DNA of 64,000 nucleotides from Maritimibacter sp. REDSEA-S28_B5 (GTDB lineage Bacteria > Pseudomonadota > Alphaproteobacteria > Rhodobacterales > Rhodobacteraceae), in assembly GCA_001626765.1 (NCBI GenBank), contig LUOO01000007.1, positions 115,694 to 179,693 on the forward strand, given 5' to 3'. The notes below the pieces were generated by a model, which was not told where the DNA came from, made no database searches, and saw nothing but the letters and a program-made list of their open reading frames with translations. Positions 1 to 8,825 of the stretch are shown here, piece by piece. How positions within the stretch are numbered: position 1 is the stretch's first letter; each line of letters opens with the position of its first letter. The position numbers were made by a program, and so were the translations under genes.

Positions 1-802
1 CTTTGTCAAACGCGCCATGACTGGTGCCATCACCGGAACCTCGTCCGGTGCGCCGAGGGGACCGGGCATCGGTGGCGACCTGCCGCCGTGGCCCGAGGTC
101 GATTTCGAGGCGTTCGGTCCGGTCGAGCGTGTGCCGCTGAGCCGAATCCGCAGGATCTCGGGCCCCAGCCTCGCGCGCAATGCCATCGTCATTCCGCATG
201 TCACCAACTTCGAAGAGGCGGACGTCACCGAGACCGAGGCCTTCCGCAAGGCCGCCAACGCCGAGGATCCCGAGGCCGCGAAGCTCACCATGCTGGCCTT
301 CGTGGTCAAAGCCAGCGTCGCGGCGCTCAAGGCCTATCCCGAGTTCAATTCCTCGCTCGACGGCGATCACGTGGTGGTCAAGAAATACCATCACATCGGC
401 GTCGCGGCAGATACGCCCGGCGGGCTGGTCGTGCCGGTCATCCGCGAGGCGGACCGGAAATCCCTGCGCGACATTGCCGCCGAGATGAAGGACCTCGCCG
501 CCAAGGCGCGGGCCGGGAAACTGGCGCCTGCGGACATGCAGGGTGCGACTTTCACGATCTCGTCTCTCGGCGGGATCGGCGGGACCAACTTCACGCCCAT
601 CATCAACGCGCCCGAGGTCGCGATCCTCGGGATGACCCGCGCGGCGATCCAGCCGAAATGGGATGGCGCTGCGTTTCAGCCGCGCCTGATCCAGCCGATG
701 AGCCTGAGCTGGGATCACCGTGTCGTCGATGGCGTGGCCGCGGCGAAATTCCTTGTCCACGTGCGCGACGTCCTGTCGGACTTCCGCCGGATCAGCCTGT
801 GA
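1..802 (+). CDS. aceF: Dihydrolipoamide acyltransferase (E2) of a 2-oxoacid dehydrogenase complex, 3' part
   Basis: C-terminal part of an E2 subunit, which moves the acyl group from the lipoyl arm to CoA. The frame is open to the left edge, and the residues before the first ATG (17) read FVKRA, like the end of a peripheral-subunit-binding domain, so the true start and the lipoyl domains lie outside the window. The catalytic domain follows a Gly/Pro-rich linker and contains the HxxxDG active-site motif (DHRVVDG) near its end, around base 715. The E3 gene begins 9 bases after the stop. E3 carrying its own lipoyl domain is the usual partner of an AceE/AceF pyruvate dehydrogenase, so the pyruvate complex is most likely; a branched-chain 2-oxoacid complex is the alternative. 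Confidence 0.9.
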   Translation, partial: FVKRAMTGAITGTSSGAPRGPGIGGDLPPWPEVDFEAFGPVERVPLSRIRRISGPSLARNAIVIPHVTNFEEADVTETEAFRKAANAEDPEAAKLTMLAFVVKASVAALKAYPEFNSSLDGDHVVVKKYHHIGVAADTPGGLVVPVIREADRKSLRDIAAEMKDLAAKARAGKLAPADMQGATFTISSLGGIGGTNFTPIINAPEVAILGMTRAAIQPKWDGAAFQPRLIQPMSLSWDHRVVDGVAAAKFLVHVRDVLSDFRRISL

Positions 803-811
803 GGGGTCGCG

Positions 812-2515
812 ATGAACGTTGAGGTCAAGGTGCCCGATACGGGCACGGCGAACGATGTGACCGTGGCCGAAATCTCGGTCTCGGTCGGGGATACGGTCGC
901 GGCGACGGATGACGTCGTGCTCCTGGAAAGCGACAAGGCGGTCATGGATATCCCGGCCGGAACGGCGGGGCGCGTCCTCTCCATCGACGTGAAGGTCGGT
1001 GACGTGGTCAAGGCAGGCCATGGGCTCATGACGCTGGAGACGGCAGAGGTCCAGACAGCGCCCGCGCCCGAGGCAAAGGCCGCGTCGTCGGCAGCCACTG
1101 CACCAGCCACCGCACCCGCGACCACCGACGGGATGGCACAGCTTGTCGTCCTGGGCGGCGGGCCGGGCGGCTACACGGCGGCCTTTCGCGCGGCGGACCT
1201 CGGGATGGACGTCACCCTCATCGACGCCCGCGCGACCCTTGGCGGCGTCTGCCTGAACGTTGGTTGCATTCCGTCCAAGGCGCTGCTCCACCTCGCAAAA
1301 GTGATCGACGAGGCGAAGCATGCGGGCGAGGCCGGGTTGAGCTTCGGCGCGCCGCAGATCGACTTGGGCGGCATCCGCGCCTTTCGCGACAGGACCACCG
1401 GGCGGCTCACGTCCGGCCTTGCCGGGCTCGCCAAGCGCCGCAAGGTGCGGGTGGTAACCGGGCAGGGGGCCTTTACCGGTCCGAACGAGATCGAGGTGAA
1501 AGGCGCGGAGGGGACCGAAACCATCCGCTTTCAACACGCGATCATCGCCTGCGGGTCCGAACCCGTCCGCCTGCCGTTCCTGCCCGACGATCCCCGGATC
1601 ATGGACAGCACCGGCGCCTTGGCGCTGGAGGATATACCCGAACGCCTGCTCATCATCGGGGGCGGGATCATCGGGCTGGAAATGGCCGAGGTCTATCACG
1701 CGCTGGGCAGCCGGATCACGGTCGTCGAGACGATGGACAAGATCATCCCCGGCGCCGACGCCGATATCACGCGGCCGCTGCACAAGCGTATCTCCGCGCG
1801 GTACGAGGAGGTGATGCTCAAGACCCGGGTCACCGGCGCCACGGCGTCGGACGCGGGCATCGAGGTCAGCTTCGAAACGGGCAAGACGACGAAGACGGCA
1901 GTCTTCGACCGGGTGCTCGTCGCCACCGGCCGCCGGCCCAACGGCGGAATGATCAAGGCCGAGGCCGCGGGGATCACCCCCGACGAACGCGGTTTCCTTT
2001 CCGTCGATGCCCAGATGCGCACCGCGCAGCCGCATATCTTTGCGGTCGGTGACGTTGTCGGCCAGCCCATGCTGGCGCACAAGGCGGCGCACGAGGGCAA
2101 GGTGGCCGCCGAGGTCATCGCCGGCGAGAAAGCCGCCTTCGATCCGCTGGCCATCCCCTCGGTCGCCTATACCGATCCCGAGATTGCCTGGGCCGGGCTG
2201 ACCGAGACCGAGGCCAAGGCCAAGAGCATCCCCTACGAGAAGGGCGTGTTCCCCTGGGCCGCCTCAGGCCGGTCGCTGTCCATGGGGCGCGACGAGGGGC
2301 TGACCAAGATCCTGATCGACCCGGAGACGAAGCGGATCATCGGCGGGGCCATGACCGGCCCCAATGCGGGCGAACTGCTGGCCGAGGTTGTCGTAGCGAT
2401 CGAGATGGGCGCCGTGGCCGAGGACCTTGCCCTGTCGATCCACCCGCACCCGACCCTGTCCGAGACCCTGGCCTTCTCGGCCGACGCCTACCTGGGCACA
2501 TTGACGGACGGGTAA
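812..2515 (+). CDS. lpdA: Dihydrolipoyl dehydrogenase (E3) with N-terminal lipoyl domain
   Basis: Reoxidises dihydrolipoyl groups of the 2-oxoacid dehydrogenase complex with FAD and NAD+. Residues 1-76 form a lipoyl domain with the modified lysine at K42 (ESDKAVMDIP). An Ala/Pro/Thr linker follows, then the flavoprotein disulfide reductase: FAD-binding GGGPGG near 115-120, redox pair C147/C152 (GGVCLNVGCIPSK), second Rossmann motif GGGIIG, and the C-terminal catalytic HPHPTLSE stretch. At 567 residues it is about 100 longer than a plain E3, explained by the lipoyl domain. The ATG at 812 follows a GAGGGG ribosome site and lies 9 bases after the E2 stop, so the two are co-transcribed. Confidence 0.95.
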   Translation: MNVEVKVPDTGTANDVTVAEISVSVGDTVAATDDVVLLESDKAVMDIPAGTAGRVLSIDVKVGDVVKAGHGLMTLETAEVQTAPAPEAKAASSAATAPATAPATTDGMAQLVVLGGGPGGYTAAFRAADLGMDVTLIDARATLGGVCLNVGCIPSKALLHLAKVIDEAKHAGEAGLSFGAPQIDLGGIRAFRDRTTGRLTSGLAGLAKRRKVRVVTGQGAFTGPNEIEVKGAEGTETIRFQHAIIACGSEPVRLPFLPDDPRIMDSTGALALEDIPERLLIIGGGIIGLEMAEVYHALGSRITVVETMDKIIPGADADITRPLHKRISARYEEVMLKTRVTGATASDAGIEVSFETGKTTKTAVFDRVLVATGRRPNGGMIKAEAAGITPDERGFLSVDAQMRTAQPHIFAVGDVVGQPMLAHKAAHEGKVAAEVIAGEKAAFDPLAIPSVAYTDPEIAWAGLTETEAKAKSIPYEKGVFPWAASGRSLSMGRDEGLTKILIDPETKRIIGGAMTGPNAGELLAEVVVAIEMGAVAEDLALSIHPHPTLSETLAFSADAYLGTLTDG

Positions 2516-2537
2516 GTCGATAGACCTTCGGGAACGG

Positions 2538-2573
2538 AAAGGACGCGATGCCACCGGCGCCGCGTCCTTTTTT
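2538..2573 (+). terminator. Rho-independent terminator after the E2-E3 operon
   Basis: A 10-bp perfect stem (AAAGGACGCG pairing with CGCGTCCTTT) with a 13-base loop runs into six T residues. It lies between the convergent E3 and TRAP dctM genes. The A-run on the left arm means it may work in both directions. Confidence 0.85.
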
Positions 2574-2593
2574 CGTGCCGTCCGGGGCCCGGA

Positions 2594-3886
2594 TCACCCC
2601 ATGACGGTTGGCAGATAAAGCGCGACCGGCGGGTAGAGCACGATCAGCAACAGCCGGGCGATATCGGCGATCCAGAATGGCGCGATCCCGCGAAAGATCT
2701 CGGGCAGCGTCAGGTCCGGCAGCACGCTTTTCAGGACGAAGGCGTTGATGCCGATGGGCGGCGTCACCATCGAGATCTCGGTCACGACAACCACGACGAT
2801 GCCGAACCAGATCAGGTCGAACCCCAGGAGCTCGACCAGCGGCGCAAACAGCGGGACGGTCAGAAGAACCATCGCCGGACCGTCGAACACGCATCCCAGG
2901 ACAAGGTAGATGCCGAGGATGATCCACATCACCGACATCGGGGCCAGGTTCATGGCCTCGACCCAGTGAAGCAGGTCGGCCGGCATCCGCGAGATCTCGA
3001 TGAAGTTCGAGAAGATCATCGCGCCAAGGGCCACCGTGAAGATCATGGCCGACATGCGGCCGGCCTCGAAAATCGACTCGAAGAACACCTGCCAGGACAT
3101 CCGCTTGCGCAGGATGCAGAAGCCAAGCGCGCCGACCGCGCCGATCCCGCCGGCCTCTGTCGGGGTGAACACGCCGAAGTAGATGCCGCCGATCACGAAG
3201 AGGAACAGCGCCATGACTGGCCAGACCCCGCCGAGGGAGCGGAAGCGTTCCCGGAGCGGAAAGGCCTCTCCCCGCGGTCCGAGATCGGGGAACACCTTGC
3301 ACAGGCCCGCGATCAGGATGAGGTAGCTCAGGATCGAGATGATCCCCGGCAGGATGCCCGCGATGAAGAGCGCCCCGATGTCGCCTTCGACGAGAAGACC
3401 GTAGAGCACCAGCACGACCGAGGGTGGGATGAGGATCCCGAGCGTGCCGCCCGCGGCGATGGTTCCGGCCGAAAGCTCTTTGCTGTAGCCGTAGCGGCGC
3501 ATCTCGGGGTAGGTGACCTGGCCCATGGTCGCCGCGGTGGCGACGGACGATCCGCTGACGGCCGAAAACCCGCCGCAGGCCACGATCGTCGACATGGAAA
3601 GCCCGCCCGGATACCGCCCCAGCCAGACATAGGAGGCGCGGTAGAGATCGCGCGCCAGGTCGGCGCGGAAGATGAAGTTCCCCATGAGGACGAACAGCGG
3701 CACGACGATAAAGCCGTAGGACATGCTGTTCGATGTGATCGTCTGCCCGACCATCGCCATCGCGGCATCGGGTCCGCGCACGAGGGCGAAGCCGCCGAAG
3801 CCGACGATCATCATGGTCAGGCCCAAGGGGACGCCGATAAAGGCGACGACGAGCAAAAGGCCAAGGCCCAGGAGTCCGAGGGTCAT
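2594..3886 (-). CDS. dctM: TRAP transporter large permease subunit (DctM family), system 1
   Basis: The 12-helix-type membrane subunit that carries substrate through the inner membrane in a TRAP transporter, driven by an ion gradient. It is 430 residues, strongly hydrophobic throughout, and starts MTLGLLGLG. Family hallmarks include the GSSVATAATMG and AAGGTLGILIPPS stretches and the C-terminal ITPPIGIN-like segment (VTPPIGINAF). The ATG at 3886 overlaps the dctQ stop by four bases (ATGA), which indicates translational coupling; an upstream in-frame start would run far into dctQ and is rejected. It is the last gene of the P-Q-M set next to the sulfatase. Confidence 0.92.
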   Translation of the reverse strand: MTLGLLGLGLLLVVAFIGVPLGLTMMIVGFGGFALVRGPDAAMAMVGQTITSNSMSYGFIVVPLFVLMGNFIFRADLARDLYRASYVWLGRYPGGLSMSTIVACGGFSAVSGSSVATAATMGQVTYPEMRRYGYSKELSAGTIAAGGTLGILIPPSVVLVLYGLLVEGDIGALFIAGILPGIISILSYLILIAGLCKVFPDLGPRGEAFPLRERFRSLGGVWPVMALFLFVIGGIYFGVFTPTEAGGIGAVGALGFCILRKRMSWQVFFESIFEAGRMSAMIFTVALGAMIFSNFIEISRMPADLLHWVEAMNLAPMSVMWIILGIYLVLGCVFDGPAMVLLTVPLFAPLVELLGFDLIWFGIVVVVVTEISMVTPPIGINAFVLKSVLPDLTLPEIFRGIAPFWIADIARLLLIVLYPPVALYLPTVMG

Positions 3887-4416
3887 AGGATGCTGTCCTT
3901 CGTGTCGCTGCCCGCGTCCAGATCGTGCCCGGCAAAGGCCCGGGCCGCGAAGACGAGGTAGATCAGGGCCGAAAGCGCCGTCATCGCGACCATCAGCCAG
4001 ATCACCGGGTAGGTCGGCAGTTGCAGGAAAACCGACGTGGTGCCCCATTTCTGCATGTTCATGGCCTGCGACGACAGGCAGTAGGCCACGAACAAGAGAA
4101 TGCCGCTGCTGATCGCGTAGACGAGGCCCGACTTCACGGCGGCGACCGTCCTGTGCCGCGCGAACAGGCCGTCAAACAGCGAGACGGTGATGTGGCTGCG
4201 GGCGCGCGTCACCAGCGGTAGGCCCGAGAAGATGAGAATGCCCATGCCGAATTCCTGGAGCTCGAACGCGCCGGGCACCGGCGCGTTGAAGAAATAGCGC
4301 CCGATCACGTCGATGAAGGTGAGGACCGCGATGCACAGGAGCGTCGCGGTCACCACCACCTTCAGGACAAGACCCAGGGCAGCGGACAGCCTGTGACCGG
4401 GGGTCTTTTCCGCCAT
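3883..4416 (-). CDS. dctQ: TRAP transporter small permease subunit (DctQ family), system 1
   Basis: Four-helix small membrane subunit that pairs with DctM. It is 177 residues from MAEKTPGH; a 7-residue longer form starting at 4437 would overlap dctP. The ATG at 4416 is preferred because it follows the dctP stop by one base and has GGGAG immediately upstream. Hydrophobic segments and the typical 'DVIGRYFFNAPVPGAFEL' region (residues about 35-52) are visible. Confidence 0.9.
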   Translation of the reverse strand: MAEKTPGHRLSAALGLVLKVVVTATLLCIAVLTFIDVIGRYFFNAPVPGAFELQEFGMGILIFSGLPLVTRARSHITVSLFDGLFARHRTVAAVKSGLVYAISSGILLFVAYCLSSQAMNMQKWGTTSVFLQLPTYPVIWLMVAMTALSALIYLVFAARAFAGHDLDAGSDTKDSIL

Positions 4417-4417
4417 C

Positions 4418-5437
4418 TCACTCTCCCGCAGCGGCAAGCTGTTCGCGGAAATAGGCCAGCACCTCTTCCGGATCGAGCCCCAGCTCGGTCACCCGGGCGG
4501 CCCAGGCGTCCTTTTCGCCGGCCACGGCGCTGACGAGCTTTTCCGTCTCTTCGGCCGGCATCTCGAAAACCTCGATCCCGCTCGGTTCGAGCAGCGCGCG
4601 AACTTCCGTTTCGGCCGTGTCGAGGTTGCCGCCCGCCAGGCGGGCAAGCGCCTCGCCGCTGACCTGTTCGATGGCGCGGCGGTCTTCCTCGGGCATGGCG
4701 TCCCAGACGCCTTCGTTGATCACGATCGAGACGGTCGAGCGGTACAGACCGTCACCGAACAACGTGCCGTAGCGAAGCTCCTCCAGCAGGCGAAGCCCCT
4801 GGACCGAGGAAATCGGCAGCACCGTCCCGTCGACGACGCCGCGCGTGATGATCTCGAAGCTCTCGACGGCGGGACGCGACACGACGACCGAGCCCATGGC
4901 CGAGGTCACCGCCGCGCCGTTCGGGTTCACCCGCATCTTCAGGCCCTGCGCGTCCGAGATCTTCTGCACCGGGCGCTTGTTGTTCCAGACGTGGTTCCCG
5001 GACAGGGACCAGAGCGCGACCACGTGGACACCGTCGAGCTTCTCCGCCTCGCGGAAATACTTGTCATAGGTGCGCCACAGCGCGACCGAAAAGTCGGCGG
5101 AGGTGGCGGGCTCGAACTGGAGCGGCAATTCTCCGATCAGGGGCGCCAGCCATTGCTTCGCGGTAAAGGACGACAGGTTGATGGCCGCGTCGGCGATCCC
5201 GGACCGGATCATGTCAAGCTGGGCCGGCGGCGGCGCCAGGGACGACGCGGTGAAGTCGATCGTCACGCTTCCGTTCGATGCCTCCGCCACGGCCTTGGCC
5301 CAGGGTAGGACGCCGGTGCGCATGATCTCGTTCTGGTCCGGCAGGTATCTGTTGAACACCAGCGTGGTCTCGGCCGATGCGGTGACACCGGTTGCCAGGA
5401 CAAGCGCGATTGCGGTTGCGGTTTTCTTCATGAACAT
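4418..5437 (-). CDS. dctP: TRAP transporter periplasmic substrate-binding protein (DctP family), system 1
   Basis: Periplasmic binding subunit that delivers an organic acid to DctQM. It is 339 residues with a Sec signal peptide: MFMKKT, a hydrophobic stretch, then a likely cleavage after ASA near residue 22. The DctP domain follows, with an arginine-containing motif typical of carboxylate binding (GLKMRVNPNG near the middle). GGAGGAG lies about five bases before ATG 5437. It is the first gene of dctPQM and sits 56 bases downstream of the sulfatase stop on the same strand. The substrate is not shown by sequence; the neighbours suggest a (sulfated) aromatic acid. Confidence 0.92.
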   Translation of the reverse strand: MFMKKTATAIALVLATGVTASAETTLVFNRYLPDQNEIMRTGVLPWAKAVAEASNGSVTIDFTASSLAPPPAQLDMIRSGIADAAINLSSFTAKQWLAPLIGELPLQFEPATSADFSVALWRTYDKYFREAEKLDGVHVVALWSLSGNHVWNNKRPVQKISDAQGLKMRVNPNGAAVTSAMGSVVVSRPAVESFEIITRGVVDGTVLPISSVQGLRLLEELRYGTLFGDGLYRSTVSIVINEGVWDAMPEEDRRAIEQVSGEALARLAGGNLDTAETEVRALLEPSGIEVFEMPAEETEKLVSAVAGEKDAWAARVTELGLDPEEVLAYFREQLAAAGE

Positions 5438-5493
5438 GGGTTCTCCTCCCTCCAGTCAGTCAGAATGCGTTACTCGGTGCGGGCCCGTGGTCC

Positions 5494-7065
5494 TCAGGCC
5501 CGCGATGTCGGTAGTGGCGTGCGATCTGCCAGCTCGATCATGCGCAGGGCCAGCCGTTCGGTCAGCGCCTGCCGCGCGGCGGCGACCTCCGGCGCCTCCC
5601 ACAGGTTCCGGGTCTCGCCCGGGTCCTCGGCCAGGTGCACAAGCTCGTGGTTGTCGTTGCCCGGCGACAGGGTCAGCCGCCAGTCCCGCGTGATCAGCGA
5701 CCGCATGACCAGGGCGTGCGTCATGCCAAGGATCGGTCGTTGCGATTCCTCCTCGATCAGCAGGCCATGCGGCTCGGGCGTCGATGCGTCGAAAAGATCG
5801 CGGCCCTGCGCGCCGGAAAAACAGTCAAGACCCGCGGCGGCGAGAATGCTGGGCCCGATGTCCAGCGACGAGGCCAGGTCCCTGCGCACCGTGCCCGCCG
5901 CCCCCGGCTGACCCGGTCCGGACCAGATAAAGGGCACCCGCGTCACGCCGGCATTGTGAATGCCGAACTTGAGCATGAGCCCGTAGTCGCCAAGGAAATC
6001 CCCGTGGTCCGAGTTGAACAGGATGATCGTGTTCTCGTCTTCGCCCGTCGCCTTCAGCGTGGCGATCAACCGGCCCACCTGGTCGTCGATGAAGGTGATC
6101 ATGCCCAGTGTCACGGCGATGATCGCGCGGGCCTCGTCTTCGCTGACGGCAAAGGCGAGCTGGTGTTCGCGCTGGGCCGCACCCCGGGCGAGCTCGTCAT
6201 GCAGCCTTTGCGCGGGCAGGGGCATGCGGTTGGTGAAGTTGTCCGGCAGGGTCACGTCTTCGGGCCGGTACATGCTGAAATACGGCTCGGGCACGACAAA
6301 GGGGTGGTGCGGGTCCGGGAAGGACACCGAGGCAAAGAACGGCGCGTCGCCGGGCTTGCGGCCGCCCAGCCAGTCGCAGGCCCGGTCGGCGATGTAATGC
6401 GTCGACCACTGTTCGGGCCTGAGCGGCGAACACCAGGTCTGGGGGGCATCGTATCCCGGTTTCGCGATGCCGTTTCGCGGCCCGCGCACCGCGTCGAGGT
6501 CCCCGACCTGCGTGCCGAGCCAGGCTTCGTAGTCTCCACCGACGGCGTCGCCGTGGTTGGTCGCGAGGTCCACGTGATCGAACCCGTAGTAGGGCGTCGC
6601 GACCCGGTGGCCGGTGTCGGACCAGCTAGTCGGCATCTCCTGCGCGTAGGCAGGCCCCTCGTGGCGGGGCAGGGCGCTTTGCAGTTTGGGGGGCAGGGGC
6701 CTGCGGCCCTGTGGCTGGTGCAGCTGCGCGGGCGGGACGGTCGAAAAGTTCTGAAGGTGGGACTTGCCGAAATGCGCGGTCCGGTAACCGCCGTCGCGCA
6801 GCACGTCGACGAAGGTGACGTCGCCAAGCCCCAGCCCGATCCCGTTGAACCGTCCGCGATGCCCCGAGGGCATGCGGCTGGTCATGATGCTGGCGCGGTT
6901 CGGCATGCACACCGGCGAGGCCACGTAGAACCGGTCGAACCGGGTGCCCCGCTGCGCCAGACTGTCGATGTTGGGCGTCCTGACAAGCGGATGGCCATAG
7001 CACCCGAGGCAGTCGGCGCGGAGTTGATCGGTCATGATCATCAGGACATTCGGCTGCCGGGTCAT
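5494..7065 (-). CDS. Cys-type sulfatase / phosphonate monoester hydrolase family enzyme, cytosolic
   Basis: Hydrolyses sulfate (or phosphonate) monoesters. It is 523 residues and starts MTRQPNVLMIMTDQLRAD. The formylglycine site is C53-M-P-N-R57, the CxPxR motif that must be oxidised by a formylglycine-generating enzyme (none in the window). Metal-ligand motifs DQLRAD (13-18) and NSDHGDFLGDYG are present. DQ in place of the usual DD is seen in the choline-sulfatase and phosphonate-monoester-hydrolase branch. There is no signal peptide, so it works in the cytosol on imported substrate. It lies between an IclR gene and a TRAP transporter and downstream of ring-hydroxylating and ring-cleaving enzymes, which suggests removal of sulfate from an aromatic sulfate ester; this role is inference. 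The ATG at 7065 follows GGGGAGA; a longer upstream frame has no family support. Confidence 0.88.
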   Translation of the reverse strand: MTRQPNVLMIMTDQLRADCLGCYGHPLVRTPNIDSLAQRGTRFDRFYVASPVCMPNRASIMTSRMPSGHRGRFNGIGLGLGDVTFVDVLRDGGYRTAHFGKSHLQNFSTVPPAQLHQPQGRRPLPPKLQSALPRHEGPAYAQEMPTSWSDTGHRVATPYYGFDHVDLATNHGDAVGGDYEAWLGTQVGDLDAVRGPRNGIAKPGYDAPQTWCSPLRPEQWSTHYIADRACDWLGGRKPGDAPFFASVSFPDPHHPFVVPEPYFSMYRPEDVTLPDNFTNRMPLPAQRLHDELARGAAQREHQLAFAVSEDEARAIIAVTLGMITFIDDQVGRLIATLKATGEDENTIILFNSDHGDFLGDYGLMLKFGIHNAGVTRVPFIWSGPGQPGAAGTVRRDLASSLDIGPSILAAAGLDCFSGAQGRDLFDASTPEPHGLLIEEESQRPILGMTHALVMRSLITRDWRLTLSPGNDNHELVHLAEDPGETRNLWEAPEVAAARQALTERLALRMIELADRTPLPTSRA

Positions 7066-7336
7066 CGGGTGTTGGTCTCCCCTCGGGTCTGGATCGGGAA
7101 GCGTTCGGTCCTGCGCCGGGCCCAGGCCGGGTCCGCAACCGGCCCACGGCGGACCCGCTACGGGCAACGTCCCTTCCCCGGACGTCGCTGTCCAAGAGTG
7201 GGGCAGAGGGCGCTTCGAAAGCTACGCCCTTGGAAAAAGCGTCCGCCTGACGGGCGTTTTCGGGCGGTGCGTTCAGGGGCGATCCACGGGCAACCTCAGG
7301 AAACAGGCAGGCCGCACCCGTCATCGTCGCCCTTGG

Positions 7337-8113
7337 TCACAGCGCCGACGCGATCTGCCCGGCGGCGTCTTGCAGCGGCGTCAGGAACTGGTCCACCGCC
7401 TCGGTCAGGGTCAGCGCCGAGGTGATCCAGATCACAACGATGGCCCCGACCGGACGGCCGTCCTTCAGGATCGGAACGGCGATGCTGCTCGTCTTGTCGC
7501 TGGAGCTTGTCGGCAGCGCGGCTTCGCCGCTGCGGATGCTGTAGCCCCTTTCCTTCGTGTCCCTCAGGAGCTTTGCGATGGCCTGCCGGTCGAGAAAGGG
7601 CAGGTCCGCCGGATCCCCCGCGGCCCGCGCGAGCGCGAGCATGGCGGCCTGTTCATCGGGCGCGCTGAAGGCAAGAAAGGCCCGGCCCGACGCCGTGCGC
7701 AGCAGGGGCAGCGGGAGGCCGACCATGCTGCGGGCAAGCGCCATCGGGCTCATGGTATTCGTCGTTTCCTGGGTGAACATCCGCCCGGCCTCGTAGGAGC
7801 AGACGTCGATCGGCCAGGCGATGTCCGCGGCCAGGTGCCGGATGATCGGTCCCGCCACGGAGCCAAGGCGGGTCTTCGTGACTCCGCGCGCGAGCAACCA
7901 GACCCGGTCGGTCACGCGAAAGCGGGAATCCGTGGCGCTGCGTTCGACATACTGAAGCTCTTCGAGCGTCTCGAGAATGCGGTAGACCGAGCTTCTCGGC
8001 AGCCCGAGCGATTTGGACAGCGCCGTGGGCCGCGCGCCGTCGCGCAGGTTCAGTTCTTCGAGCAGCGCAAGACCACGTTCCAGCGCACGAATTCCTGAGT
8101 CGGTTTTCGGCAT
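7337..8113 (-). CDS. IclR-family transcriptional regulator
   Basis: 258 residues. The N-terminal winged helix (about 9-65) has the IclR pattern IRALERGLALLEEL...TALSKSLGLPRSSVYRILETL. A GAF-like effector domain follows to the end. It is co-directional with the GST upstream and the sulfatase 271 bases downstream. IclR proteins commonly control aromatic catabolism genes and respond to pathway acids, so local control of the 2.6-12.6 kb cluster is likely but not shown. ATG 8113 follows AAGGGA. Confidence 0.92.
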   Translation of the reverse strand: MPKTDSGIRALERGLALLEELNLRDGARPTALSKSLGLPRSSVYRILETLEELQYVERSATDSRFRVTDRVWLLARGVTKTRLGSVAGPIIRHLAADIAWPIDVCSYEAGRMFTQETTNTMSPMALARSMVGLPLPLLRTASGRAFLAFSAPDEQAAMLALARAAGDPADLPFLDRQAIAKLLRDTKERGYSIRSGEAALPTSSSDKTSSIAVPILKDGRPVGAIVVIWITSALTLTEAVDQFLTPLQDAAGQIASAL

Positions 8114-8184
8114 GTCCGTGGTCCCTTGCTGTCATGGGCCGGAGCGCGAGGCTGTCCCTCGCCGGCGCGCCCCGGCCCGGTCTG

Positions 8185-8805
8185 TCAGATAAGCTCTTCC
8201 AGGCGCATCGCCCCCAGGGCCGCGGGCCGCGCGCACATGCGTTCGAAATACGCGATGAGGTTCTGGGGCAGGTCCAGCTTCAGCCGGGCGACACCCCAGA
8301 ACAGGGTGTAGAACAGGGCCGCGTCCGCGATGGTCAGGCGTTCGCCCATGATGAAGGGATGGTCGCCCATCTGGTCCGACAGGAAGCCCGCCGCCTTCAT
8401 CACGATGTCCTTGCCGTTGTCGCGCACCCAGTCGAGGTCGTCTTCGTTGCGCGTGAACTTCTGCGGTCGAAGGATCCGCGAATATCCCTGCATGTGCACC
8501 GTGGCCACGATGTAATCGAGGGTTTCCATGATCCGCAGTTCCTGTTCGAAGCTCTCGGGCTCGAACCGTCCCCTGGCGTAGGTCTGGGTCAGCCAATGGG
8601 CAATGACGCCGAACTCGGTCAGCAGGGACCCGTCATCGCGCAGGATGGCCGGGACCTTGGACTTGGGATTCACCTTGAGGTAGGCGTCCTTCAACTGGTC
8701 GCCGTTCTTGATGTGGATGGCGATGCCTTCGTAATCGACGCCGATTTCCTCGAGCAGGAAATGGATTCCGAGCGAGCAGGCTCCGGGGGAATAGTAGAAC
8801 TTCAC
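8185..8805 (-). CDS. Glutathione S-transferase, beta-like
   Basis: 206 residues. The N-terminal thioredoxin-like domain begins MKFYYSPGACSLGIH, with the Cys10/Ser11 pair characteristic of beta-class bacterial GSTs, and the cis-Pro region KVPAIL; an all-helical C-terminal domain follows. The start codon is GTG at 8805, preceded by GGGAG seven bases upstream. In aromatic clusters such enzymes isomerise, dehalogenate or detoxify ring-cleavage products with glutathione; which applies here is unknown. It lies 20 bases after the quinone oxidoreductase stop, in the same minus-strand operon. Confidence 0.9.
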   Translation of the reverse strand: MKFYYSPGACSLGIHFLLEEIGVDYEGIAIHIKNGDQLKDAYLKVNPKSKVPAILRDDGSLLTEFGVIAHWLTQTYARGRFEPESFEQELRIMETLDYIVATVHMQGYSRILRPQKFTRNEDDLDWVRDNGKDIVMKAAGFLSDQMGDHPFIMGERLTIADAALFYTLFWGVARLKLDLPQNLIAYFERMCARPAALGAMRLEELI

Positions 8806-8825
8806 GTGTGGCTCCCTTCTGCGCG

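Noticed and set aside
6197-7324. Small minus- and plus-strand frames around the sulfatase start
   Set aside because: They overlap the sulfatase in other frames, are Arg/Ala/Pro-rich and have no ribosome sites.
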